Source of the DNA: an uncultured Ignavibacteria bacterium
GTDB lineage: Bacteria > Bacteroidota > Ignavibacteria > SZUA-365
Length of the DNA stretch: 5,913 bases
Direction of reading: 5' to 3'
Assembly (NCBI GenBank): GCA_913060595.1
Contig: CAJXSA010000255.1
Coordinates: 1 to 5,913 of the forward strand
How positions within the stretch are numbered: the first letter of the stretch is position 1; every line of letters begins with the position of its first letter. Below are positions 1 to 5,709 of this stretch, in pieces. The notes under the pieces were generated by a model. That model had not been told where the DNA came from. It did not search any database and saw only the letters and a program-made list of their open reading frames with translations. The translations under genes were made by a program, and so were the position numbers.

Positions 1-635
1 ATCGCGCGGCCGTGCAGGGGGGACGTGCCGGCGGCGCGCAGCATGGGGATCGCTTCCTTCATCATGTAGTGTATGCCGACATAGGCTTCGATGCAGCCGC
101 GGTTGCCGCAGTTGCACTGTGTGCCCTCGAGGTCGATGGAGATGTGTCCGAATTCTCCGGCGAAGCCGCGCTCCCCGTGATAAATGCGGTTCTCGAATAT
201 CAGGCCAGAACCCACGCCGGTGCCCAGCGTCAGTCCTATGAAATTGTCGTAGCGTCTGCCGGCTCCGAAATGCGCTTCGCCAAGAGCAGCACAGTTTGCG
301 TCATTGTCCACCCGCACTTCGCGCTGCCAGCGGTCTGCGACGATGTCGCGGAGGGGCACTTCAGTCCATGCGGGCAGATTGGGCGGGTGGTAGACCACGC
401 CGCGCGCGATGTCGATTGCGCCGGGAACGCCGATGCCGATGCCATGCACCGCGTGTTTTCCATCAGCGGCCTTGTCCATAAGCTCTGCAACGCACTCGTG
501 AATCTGTGCGATGGTGTCGTCGCGTGCACCGTCGGCCATGGTCGGACGCCGGCAGCGTGCGAGCACAGAGGCGCCCACTTCCGTCAGCGCAGCCTTGATG
601 CTGCTGCCGCCGATGTCGATGCCGATGGTGATCAT
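1..635 (-). CDS. ROK-family sugar kinase (glucokinase-like), C-terminal part missing
   Basis: This gene encodes the first 211 residues of a ROK-family kinase; the rest lies beyond the left edge, so no stop is visible. Family members phosphorylate glucose, N-acetylglucosamine or N-acetylmannosamine in the cytoplasm using ATP. Visible motifs are the N-terminal phosphate-binding stretch GIDIGGSSIKAAL (residues 5-17), the catalytic DNDAN (110-114, probable base Asp112) followed by GE, the glycine-rich LTLGTGVGSGL (135-145), GEFGHI (160-165), and the zinc motif CNCGNRGCIE (174-183), where His164, Cys174, Cys176 and Cys181 are the expected ligands. No helix-turn-helix precedes the kinase fold, which argues for an enzyme rather than a NagC/XylR-type repressor. 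The ATG overlaps the stop of the upstream division gene (ATGA), and the nearest GGAG is about 14 bases away, so translation is probably coupled. Glucokinase is the likeliest activity, but substrate cannot be read from sequence alone. Confidence 0.93.
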   Translation of the reverse strand, partial: MITIGIDIGGSSIKAALTEVGASVLARCRRPTMADGARDDTIAQIHECVAELMDKAADGKHAVHGIGIGVPGAIDIARGVVYHPPNLPAWTEVPLRDIVADRWQREVRVDNDANCAALGEAHFGAGRRYDNFIGLTLGTGVGSGLIFENRIYHGERGFAGEFGHISIDLEGTQCNCGNRGCIEAYVGIHYMMKEAIPMLRAAGTSPLHGRA

Positions 636-979
636 TTGCTGTGTTCTTTCTCCGCGGGGAGGATGCGGTACACGATCTCACCCTTCTTGATCATGCCGTG
701 TGTTTCACGTGCCACGTGCTCGATGGTCGCCTTGTCTTCACGAAGCATGTCGCGTTCGCGCGACAGCCGCTGTATATCACGCTCGAGTTCGAGCACACGG
801 GTCTTTTTGTCCGCCAGGTCGCTCTCGAGATTGATGCGACTCATGAAGCCTTTTGTGCTGAACAGGAAATACAGCACGATCACGAGAACGGCAGCGACGA
901 GTATGCTCGACGTCCTGCTTTTCAGGACGCGAACGATTTTTGGCTGCCGTCGATTTCGTGGTGAGGCATATGGTGGCAT
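632..979 (-). CDS. FtsB/DivIC septum formation initiator family protein
   Basis: This is a 115-residue bitopic membrane protein of the FtsB/DivIC family, which joins FtsL and FtsQ in the divisome and helps activate septal peptidoglycan synthesis. A basic N-terminal tail of about 24 residues (many Arg/Lys, cytoplasmic) is followed by one hydrophobic helix at about 25-40. A highly charged coiled coil covers about 47-88 (leucine heptads, RVLELERDIQRLSRERDML). The family's C-terminal signature follows as IEHVARETHGMIKKGEIVYRI (86-106). Length matches the usual 90-120 residues. No Shine-Dalgarno sequence precedes the ATG and no other in-frame ATG or GTG lies before the membrane helix, so this start is kept; it may be leaderless. 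The stop overlaps the ROK kinase start by four bases. Family assignment is firm; whether it should be named ftsB or divIC is not decided by sequence. Confidence 0.9.
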   Translation of the reverse strand: MPPYASPRNRRQPKIVRVLKSRTSSILVAAVLVIVLYFLFSTKGFMSRINLESDLADKKTRVLELERDIQRLSRERDMLREDKATIEHVARETHGMIKKGEIVYRILPAEKEHSK

Positions 980-983
980 GCCG

Positions 984-1014
984 CAAAAGTAATGAAAAAT
1001 AAGGGCATTGTAAA
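984..1014 (-). promoter_or_regulatory. Candidate Bacteroidota-type promoter for the FtsB/DivIC-ROK unit
   Basis: On the minus strand TACTTTTG (991 to 984) matches the Bacteroidota -7 consensus TAnnTTTG exactly. TTTA (1014 to 1011) lies 19 bases upstream, close to the -33 element TTTG. The start of transcription would fall at or within a few bases of the ATG at 979, giving a leaderless or nearly leaderless mRNA, which fits the missing Shine-Dalgarno sequence. The elements lie inside the loop and T-rich tail of the preceding terminator. It could be chance, because T-rich tails readily supply TTTG-like words. Confidence 0.4.
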
Positions 1015-1022
1015 GTGCCCTT
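985..1022 (-). terminator. Rho-independent terminator of the DUF4905-yjbQ-kdsD-yitJ operon
   Basis: On the minus strand a perfect 7-bp stem, AAGGGCA paired with TGCCCTT (1022-1016 with 1007-1001), encloses the 8-base loop CTTTACAA. It is followed by ATTTTTCATTACTTTT, a T-rich though interrupted tail. It lies about 75 bases past the yitJ stop codon and just before the FtsB/DivIC gene, where the first operon should end. The interrupted tail and an A/T pair at the stem base suggest moderate strength, so some read-through is possible. Confidence 0.7.
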
Positions 1023-1036
1023 GAAGCGATGCTTCA
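1022..1036 (-). repeat. Second inverted repeat abutting the terminator hairpin
   Basis: TGAAGC and GCTTCA form a perfect 6-bp stem with a 3-base centre (GAT on the plus strand). It shares its edge base with the terminator stem, so the yitJ mRNA would end in two back-to-back hairpins. It may strengthen termination or protect the 3' end from exonucleases; that role is inferred. Confidence 0.5.
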
Positions 1037-1095
1037 GATAAAATGGACGGCGTGGCGGAAAATGCCGCGGTGGGTGCTGCGCGATACGGCTGCGA

Positions 1096-2940
1096 TCAGC
1101 GCAGCTGGATTCCGTCGAGAATTTCCATGACGGTTTCGATGCGTCCGAAGGGAGCGGAAATCTGCACGCCGGCGATCTGATCGAGGATCTGTTCGAGGGT
1201 TTCGTGTGCGATCGCGATGCCCTCGGCGCGTCCCGCTTCTTTCTGATCCGCGAATGCGCGCAGGCGCTGCATGATGTGTTCCGGGACGTCACAGCCCGGA
1301 ACCTCGTTATTCATGAATTCCGCGTTGCGCAGGGATGCAAGCGGCCAGAGACCCGCGATGAGGGGAATTCCGATATGTTCGATGCGCTTTTTGAAGGCGT
1401 AGAACACGTCGAGGTCGAAGACGGGCTGTGTGATGATGTACTCGGCGCCGGCTTCGATCTTCCAGTCGAGTCGGCGGAGTTCCTGTTCCATGTTCAGCGC
1501 GCCCGGGTTGGCGGCAACGCCGATATGCATGCCGGCGGGCGGACCGATGGGATTCCCCGCGATGTCAAGTCCGTGATTGAGCCGATTGATGATGTTCACC
1601 AGTCCGATGGCGTCGACGTCGAAGACTGCGGTGGCGTCGGGGTAATTGCCGAGTTTGGGAGGATCGCCGGTGACGGCGAGGATGTTGCGAATGCCGAGGG
1701 CCCAGGCACCGAGGAGATCGGACTGTATGCCGATGACGTTGCGGTCGCGGCAGGCGTAGTGCAGGACGGTTTCGATCCCGACCTCACGCTGTATGGTTGC
1801 CGCCATGGCCATGGCCGACATGCGTGCGCTCGCACGCGGACCGTCAGGGATGTTGATGACATCCACACCGTAGTAAAACAGCCGCTTCGCCTTGTCGATT
1901 TCACCGGTCGCGGCGATACCGCGGGGTGCGACCAGTTCGACCATGCTGATGAAATGGCCGTCGGCAAGCCGGTGCGCCAGCCGTGATTTCTCCTCTCTCG
2001 GTGTGACGCGGATGTCAGCGGGCACCTCGAATTCCGATTCCCGCTTGATTTCCACGTGGTCCTTGAACGCATAGGCGGTGATGGCATTGCGCATGGCCCG
2101 GATATGTTCCGGCGCCGTACCGCAGCAGCCCCCGATCAGATTGGCGCCGTACTGCACATACCGCTTGGCGTAGGTGCCGAGATATTCTGGCGAGGTCAGG
2201 TAGATATTCCGACCGTCCACGTTTTTTGGTTTGCCCGCGTTGGGCATCACGGATATGGGGATTTCGGTCAGTCCGCGGGCGCTCTCGAGCCAGGTGAGCA
2301 TGACGCTGGGACCGACCGTGCAGTTGACGCCCAGCGCGTCGGGTTTCATGTCCGACAGTTCTCGCACCAGCACTTCAGGGCGTGCGCCGGTGAGCGAGGT
2401 CCCGTCGTCGTTGATGGTGATATGCGCGATCACAGGTTTGTCGCAGACTTCACGCACGGCGCGTATGGCCTGTTCGAGCTCGTCAGGGTAAATGAAGGTC
2501 TCGAGCACGAAACAGTCGACGCCTCCCGCGCACAGTGCGCGGATCTGCTGCGCGAAAAGGTCGCGGGCTTCTTCACGGGCGAGGGGACCGAGCGGTTCCA
2601 TCTGCACGCCCAGCGGTCCGATGGATCCTGCGACATACACGTCATCACCGGCCACGCTGCGGGCGATTTCCGCACCCCGCCGATTGATTTCCTCCATGCG
2701 ATCGAGCAGTCCGTGGGCGCGGAGCTTCTCGGGGTTCGCACCGAAGGTGTTGGTTTCCAGCACGTCGGCCCCGGCCAGCATGTAGTCGCGATGGACCTGT
2801 TCGACGAGGGCGGGATTGCTGAGATTCAGCTCATCGTAGCATTTGTTGATGAACACGCCGCGGCGATAGAGCTCCGTGCCCATGCCGCCGTCGAAGAGCA
2901 CGACGCCGCTGCGGAGACGGTCGAGAAAGGGTTCGCGCAT
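1096..2940 (-). CDS. yitJ: Bifunctional homocysteine S-methyltransferase / 5,10-methylenetetrahydrofolate reductase
   Basis: This is a 614-residue cytoplasmic fusion of two one-carbon enzymes, like Bacillus YitJ. The N-terminal homocysteine-binding barrel (about 1-290) carries DGGMGTELYRRG (17-28), LETNTFGAN (61-69), GVNCTVGPS (204-212) and LIGGCCGT (268-275). Cys207, Cys272 and Cys273 are the expected zinc ligands that activate homocysteine. The C-terminal part (about 320-614) is a MetF-type FAD barrel: Glu335 in MVELVAPRG probably corresponds to the catalytic Glu28 of E. coli MetF, VTGDPPK (423-429) carries the conserved Asp426, and ITQPVFD (503-509) provides the folate-binding Gln505. It lacks the cobalamin, folate and reactivation domains of MetH, so the methyl donor is not obvious; candidates are S-methylmethionine, SAM or methyl-THF formed by its own second domain. 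It lies 11 bases after kdsD, with a Shine-Dalgarno AGGA overlapping the kdsD stop, 9 bases before the ATG. No riboswitch leader fits in that gap. Confidence 0.95.
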   Translation of the reverse strand: MREPFLDRLRSGVVLFDGGMGTELYRRGVFINKCYDELNLSNPALVEQVHRDYMLAGADVLETNTFGANPEKLRAHGLLDRMEEINRRGAEIARSVAGDDVYVAGSIGPLGVQMEPLGPLAREEARDLFAQQIRALCAGGVDCFVLETFIYPDELEQAIRAVREVCDKPVIAHITINDDGTSLTGARPEVLVRELSDMKPDALGVNCTVGPSVMLTWLESARGLTEIPISVMPNAGKPKNVDGRNIYLTSPEYLGTYAKRYVQYGANLIGGCCGTAPEHIRAMRNAITAYAFKDHVEIKRESEFEVPADIRVTPREEKSRLAHRLADGHFISMVELVAPRGIAATGEIDKAKRLFYYGVDVINIPDGPRASARMSAMAMAATIQREVGIETVLHYACRDRNVIGIQSDLLGAWALGIRNILAVTGDPPKLGNYPDATAVFDVDAIGLVNIINRLNHGLDIAGNPIGPPAGMHIGVAANPGALNMEQELRRLDWKIEAGAEYIITQPVFDLDVFYAFKKRIEHIGIPLIAGLWPLASLRNAEFMNNEVPGCDVPEHIMQRLRAFADQKEAGRAEGIAIAHETLEQILDQIAGVQISAPFGRIETVMEILDGIQLR

Positions 2941-2951
2941 GATGCAGTGTC

Positions 2952-3926
2952 CTATCCGAGACCGAGCTGAACGAGGTCGTGCATATGGACGATGCCACGG
3001 GGCACGCGCTGTTCGTCAGTCACGATCAGCTGTGTGATTTTATGCCGCTCCATCAGTTCCAGGGCGGAGGAGGCGAGTGTCTGGGGGAAAATGGTTTTCG
3101 GACGCTCGTTCATGACGTCGACGGCGAGGAGCGTCGTCATGTCGGTGTCGCGCTCGAGCAGGCGGCGCAGGTCGCCGTCCGTGATAATGCCGACCAGGCG
3201 GCCCGCATCATCGACAACGCAGGTGGCTCCGAGGCGCTTGGAAGTGATTTCCAGTATGGCATCCTTCAGCGCCACGGCCTGGTGCACAAGGGGCATGCGT
3301 TCCCCGGACGTCATGAGCTGATCGATGCGGAGGAGGAGCCGTTTGCCCAGGCTGCCGCCAGGGTGAAACAGTGCGAAATCCTCGGCGGTGAATTCCCGTT
3401 TGTGCAGCAGGGCCACGGCCAGGGCGTCCCCGAGTGCGAGCGCGGCGGTGGTGGAAGCAGTGGGCGCGAGGTTATGCGGGCAGGCTTCCTCGGCCACGCT
3501 GGCGTCGAGCACGATATCCGACACGTCGCTCAGCGTCGAGGGGGTCATGTTGCCGAGAATGGAAATGATGTTGACGCCGATGCGCTGGAAAATCGGGACG
3601 ATCTGCTTGAGTTCCTCGGTGTTTCCGCTCTTGGAAATCAGCAGCACCACGTCCTCGCTGCGTACCATGCCGAGATCTCCATGAATGGCGTCCGCGGGGT
3701 GCAGATAGATCGCAGGGGTGCCGGTGCTGTTCATCGTTGCGACAATTTTCCGCGCGATCAGGCCGCTTTTCCCGATGCCTGTCACCACGACGCGGCCCGG
3801 ACTGGCGAAAAGCATCTCGACGGCATGCGCGAAATCTTCGCTGATGGCATCCTGCAGCGCGGCGAGCGCCTCTGCCTCGATGCGTATGACTTCTTTCCCG
3901 TGTTCGATGATGCGTCTAGCGGACAT
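2952..3926 (-). CDS. kdsD: D-arabinose-5-phosphate isomerase (KpsF/GutQ family), SIS plus two CBS domains
   Basis: The enzyme interconverts ribulose 5-phosphate and arabinose 5-phosphate, the first step toward Kdo of lipopolysaccharide. Counting from the chosen ATG (324 residues), the sugar-isomerase (SIS) domain spans about 33-170. It has VVVTGIGKSG (46-55), HPADAIHGDLGM (76-87) and SKSGNTEEL (98-106); the conserved EEACPHNLAPTAST (146-159) and FHPGGSLGKRL (187-197) follow. Residues equivalent to the four E. coli KdsD active-site positions (Lys, Glu, Glu, His) appear as Lys53, a Glu at 104 or 105, a Glu at 146 or 147, and His188. Two CBS domains occupy about 203-262 and 268-324. The frame also opens with a GTG at 3932, sharing one base with the yjbQ stop. 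I prefer the ATG at 3926 because GGAG (3940-3937) is 10 bases from it but only 4 from the GTG. No kdsA, kdsB or kdsC is in view, and no sugar-transport genes are present that would suggest GutQ. Confidence 0.93.
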   Translation of the reverse strand: MSARRIIEHGKEVIRIEAEALAALQDAISEDFAHAVEMLFASPGRVVVTGIGKSGLIARKIVATMNSTGTPAIYLHPADAIHGDLGMVRSEDVVLLISKSGNTEELKQIVPIFQRIGVNIISILGNMTPSTLSDVSDIVLDASVAEEACPHNLAPTASTTAALALGDALAVALLHKREFTAEDFALFHPGGSLGKRLLLRIDQLMTSGERMPLVHQAVALKDAILEITSKRLGATCVVDDAGRLVGIITDGDLRRLLERDTDMTTLLAVDVMNERPKTIFPQTLASSALELMERHKITQLIVTDEQRVPRGIVHMHDLVQLGLG

Positions 3927-3931
3927 GCGCA

Positions 3932-4354
3932 CTATTCTCCGGTGAATTGAACGACCAGCGAGCGGGATCGCGGCCGGTTGTCGAAATCAATGAGCACGAT
4001 CTGCTGCCAGGTGCCGAGGAGCAGCTTCCTTTCATCGAACGGCACGGTGAGGCTGGGGCCGAGCATGGACGCGCGGACGTGGGAGTGCCCGTTGCCGTCA
4101 TTCCACGTTTCCTCATGGTAATACCGGGCGTTGCGCGGGACGATGCGTTCCATCAGCAGCGTGAAATCTTTTTTCAGTCCCGGCTCATATTCGATGGTGG
4201 TCAGCGCGGCGGTGGAACCAGGAACAAAAACCAGCATGCTCCCGCGCGTCATTTTCTGTTTCTGAAGCAGCAGCGACAGGCGGTCGGTGAGGTCGATCAT
4301 GTCGTTGTCGCCCCTGGTCTCGATACCGAGGGAATCATTCACCACTGTCATCAT
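3932..4354 (-). CDS. yjbQ: YjbQ (UPF0047) family protein, secondary thiamine-phosphate synthase-like
   Basis: This 140-residue protein belongs to the widespread YjbQ/UPF0047 family of small, probably cytoplasmic and oligomeric proteins (E. coli YjbQ is about 138 residues). Diagnostic features in order are VPGSTAALTTIEYEPGLKKD (44-63), the His-rich YYHEETWNDGNGHSHVRASMLGPS (78-101 region, His80, His90, His92), and VPF...LLLGTWQQIVLIDFDNRPRSR (104-131), the family's C-terminal signature. Some members have weak thiamine-phosphate synthase activity when overproduced, but the true cellular role is unsettled, so the database name should be taken cautiously. Two adjacent ATG codons exist at 4354 and 4351. 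The first overlaps the upstream stop as ATGA; the second has better spacing (7 bases) from GGAG at 4362-4359. The gene sits between the DUF4905-like gene and kdsD in one transcription unit, with no thiamine genes in view. Confidence 0.92.
   Translation of the reverse strand: MMTVVNDSLGIETRGDNDMIDLTDRLSLLLQKQKMTRGSMLVFVPGSTAALTTIEYEPGLKKDFTLLMERIVPRNARYYHEETWNDGNGHSHVRASMLGPSLTVPFDERKLLLGTWQQIVLIDFDNRPRSRSLVVQFTGE
3937..3940 (-). promoter_or_regulatory. Shine-Dalgarno GGAG that helps choose the kdsD start
   Basis: GGAG on the minus strand, inside the last codons of yjbQ, lies 10 bases before the ATG at 3926 and 4 before the alternative GTG at 3932. Spacing and codon type both favour the ATG, adding only two residues' difference. 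Confidence 0.5.
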
Positions 4355-5220
4355 GTCACTCCGTTCAAATCATGTGCCGTGAGTACCTGGCGGTTCTGTA
4401 TGTAGAGCAGCTGCGTGTCCTTGAGGAAATAGCTGTCCATGCCCGGCGCATCGGCCTCCTCGAGCAGGACGGTTTCGTACAGCGTGGCTGCGCGCGGAAA
4501 GGAGAGTGCGGCGAAACGCTGCCGAAGCAGGGGACGCTGTTCGCTGTGCTCTTTCGCTTCATGCCATGCGGCGAGAAGCAGGGAGCCTTCGACCAGCACG
4601 TCGAGGTTTCCGATCACCTGCGCCGGATCGACGAGCGACTGCACATGTGCCGCAGCGGAATCGAACGCGGGATGCTCCTGCGAGAAGGGTTCGGGGTAGC
4701 GATACCCACGGAAATCCTCCTCCTCATTGAGAATTCCGCGCAGTGCGTTGATCGTCTCGAGGTCCTGTCCCATTTCCTCTGTGACGCTGCCATCTTCCGC
4801 GGAAAGGCGGACGAACTCCATGCCGCTGAAACGCTCGCGTGCACCGATGACATCGTCTCCCCGTGCGAGCACGAAGGCGAGCTCGTCGTTCCGCCACAGG
4901 GCCTCACCGGTCGCGAGGTCGTGCGCACGTATCCCGAGATGCTGCGGCATGTCCGGTTTGCGGAAACCGTGGAGATAAAAGCGCGTGTTTTCTATGGCCT
5001 CGAAGCCTACCCACCAGTCCTCGTCACTGCGCATGCCCTCCCATAAAACCGCACCGTCGTGCTCGCCGAGGCAGAAGAACGTGGTCGTCTTCCTGACCGG
5101 GTCACGGGCTTCACCGAGGATGTGGCCTCCGCCGGAGAAGACGAAGCGCCAGATGTAGGCCCCCGCGTCGTATGTCCATGCGGGCGGCCAGGCGGGCGCG
5201 TTTTTTTTGAACAGTCGCAT
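4351..5220 (-). CDS. Uncharacterised protein resembling DUF4905, with PQQ-like beta-propeller repeats
   Basis: This is a 289-residue protein with no signal peptide or membrane helix, so probably cytoplasmic. The N-terminal pattern (aromatic residues around WTYDAGAYIWRF at 15-26, then GGHILGEARD at 31-40 and a Phe-rich TTTFFCL) resembles what I recall of the DUF4905 family; this is recognition by eye, not a search. Blade-like repeats ending in DG or TG plus LW occur at 49-62 (FCLGEHDGAVLWEG), 98-112 (RAHDLATGEALWRND) and, weaker, 137-149. They resemble the repeats of PQQ/WD-type propellers, but there are too few for a full propeller. No catalytic residues are recognisable. It is the first gene of the operon that continues into yjbQ, kdsD and yitJ. 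The ATG is followed by an 8-A run in codons 4-7. A GGCGGA about 10 bases upstream is a weak ribosome-binding site. Function unknown. Confidence 0.8.
   Translation of the reverse strand: MRLFKKNAPAWPPAWTYDAGAYIWRFVFSGGGHILGEARDPVRKTTTFFCLGEHDGAVLWEGMRSDEDWWVGFEAIENTRFYLHGFRKPDMPQHLGIRAHDLATGEALWRNDELAFVLARGDDVIGARERFSGMEFVRLSAEDGSVTEEMGQDLETINALRGILNEEEDFRGYRYPEPFSQEHPAFDSAAAHVQSLVDPAQVIGNLDVLVEGSLLLAAWHEAKEHSEQRPLLRQRFAALSFPRAATLYETVLLEEADAPGMDSYFLKDTQLLYIQNRQVLTAHDLNGVT
4359..4362 (-). promoter_or_regulatory. Shine-Dalgarno GGAG for yjbQ
   Basis: GGAG on the minus strand lies 4 bases before the first yjbQ ATG (4354) and 7 before the second (4351). The spacing favours the second ATG, which would shorten the protein by one residue. 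The site is within the last codons of the upstream gene, so the two are probably translationally coupled. Confidence 0.5.
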
Positions 5221-5247
5221 CAGTTGGATTTCCGCCGTGCAAGCGTC

Positions 5248-5275
5248 ATTTTACATCGACTTACAGAAAAATCAA
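5248..5275 (-). promoter_or_regulatory. Candidate promoter of the DUF4905-yjbQ-kdsD-yitJ operon
   Basis: On the minus strand TTGATT (5275-5270, 4 of 6 to TTGACA) and TAAAAT (5253-5248, 5 of 6 to TATAAT) are separated by 16 bases. The start of transcription would lie about 20 bases before the ATG at 5220. It is in the only A/T-rich stretch of the right half of the window. It matches a general sigma-70 form, not TAnnTTTG, so its use depends on the host's sigma factor. Confidence 0.45.
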
Positions 5276-5276
5276 C

Positions 5277-5287
5277 ATATCAGATAT
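5277..5287. repeat. Short palindrome ATATC-A-GATAT in the divergent intergenic region
   Basis: A perfect 5-bp inverted repeat with a single central base lies next to the -35 of the minus-strand promoter and about 44 bases before the plus-strand gene at 5331. It could be an operator for a dimeric regulator acting on either direction. A palindrome of this size in A/T-rich DNA can also be chance. Confidence 0.25.
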
Positions 5288-5330
5288 TCCCACGACGCGC
5301 AAGCCCCTGCGGCAGGCGGACGGTGAGAGC

Positions 5331-5687
5331 ATGAGCGAAGAAAAGAACGAAAGACAATACACGAACACCGTTGGAAGCATCGTCAGCTGGGCGATTTTCC
5401 GCGCGGCCGCCGTCATCGTGGCCGCGTATGTCGTGAGCGAATACGTGTCCTGGCTGGACTACAGCACATGGTGGCTGCTGACGCTCATCATGTTCTACGC
5501 CGTCGTCCTGCACCCGATGCAGATCCAGTACCGCATATACCGCGAGGAAACGGCGAAAGTGATGGACGGCACGCTGTGCTCCACCTGCAGGCACTTCGAA
5601 CCGACCGGGGTGATGTGTTCCAGGCTTGACGAACATGTCACGGAAGACAGCATCCCCTGCGAAGGGGAGTTGTGGGAACCGAAATAG
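5331..5687 (+). CDS. Small membrane protein with two helices and a four-cysteine C-terminal tail
   Basis: I do not recognise a named family for this 118-residue protein. A short charged N-terminus (about 1-12) precedes two predicted membrane helices, about 13-37 (rich in Ala, Val and Ile) and about 44-62 (WWLLTLIMFYAVVL core), forming a hairpin with both ends probably cytoplasmic. A charged linker (65-80) leads to a soluble tail with Cys83, Cys86, Cys96 and Cys110 in the pattern CxxC-x9-C-x13-C, with His88 and His102 nearby. The spacing suits a structural zinc site or a small iron-sulfur site, but neither is proven. The tail ends PCEGELWEPK. GGTGAG lies just before the ATG as a possible ribosome-binding site. 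A cytochrome c-type lipoprotein follows 22 bases downstream on the same strand, so the two may be co-transcribed and share a redox role; that is inference. Confidence 0.85.
   Translation: MSEEKNERQYTNTVGSIVSWAIFRAAAVIVAAYVVSEYVSWLDYSTWWLLTLIMFYAVVLHPMQIQYRIYREETAKVMDGTLCSTCRHFEPTGVMCSRLDEHVTEDSIPCEGELWEPK
5653..5668 (+). repeat. Perfect hairpin with a GCGA tetraloop near the 3' end of the small membrane gene
   Basis: TCCCCT and AGGGGA form a 6-bp stem closed by GCGA, a GNRA-type loop. It lies inside the coding sequence (codons for Ile-Pro-Cys-Glu-Gly), about 40 bases before the cytochrome gene. No T-tract follows, so it is not a classical terminator. It may be a stable mRNA element or a by-product of the codons. 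Confidence 0.35.
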
Positions 5688-5700
5688 GCGAACGTCGAAC

Positions 5701-5705
5701 GGAGG
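5701..5705 (+). promoter_or_regulatory. Strong Shine-Dalgarno GGAGG for the cytochrome lipoprotein
   Basis: GGAGG lies 4 bases before the ATG at 5710, or 7 from its first G-rich core depending on alignment. It is the strongest ribosome-binding site in the window and confirms this start over other frames. Confidence 0.6.
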
Positions 5706-5709
5706 AAAC

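Noticed and set aside
12..992. 326-codon plus-strand open frame opposite the ROK kinase and FtsB/DivIC genes
   Set aside because: It is antisense to two genes with clear family motifs, its translation looks like no known protein, and long antisense frames are common in GC-rich coding DNA.
1037..1095. Possible small gene or further structure after yitJ
   Set aside because: The stretch is short, has no start with a ribosome-binding site, and shows no further convincing repeat.
1802..1816. GCCATG tandem copies in yitJ
   Set aside because: They only encode alternating Ala-Met within the MTHFR domain (AMAMA) and are too short to be a repeat of interest.
1204..1986. 260-codon plus-strand open frame within yitJ
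   Set aside because: Antisense shadow of the MTHFR domain, with no ribosome-binding site or motif.
2941..2951. Possible SAM or cobalamin riboswitch before yitJ, as in Bacillus
   Set aside because: Only 11 bases separate kdsD and yitJ, so no leader RNA can fit.
2056..3950. Two plus-strand open frames of over 300 codons (2056-2970 and 2979-3950) opposite yitJ and kdsD
   Set aside because: Both lie antisense to strongly conserved enzymes and show no protein-family features; they are codon-bias shadows.
5300..5315. CCTG-CGG-CAGG mini-hairpin before the small membrane gene
   Set aside because: A 4-bp stem is expected by chance in GC-rich DNA, and no T-tract follows on either strand.
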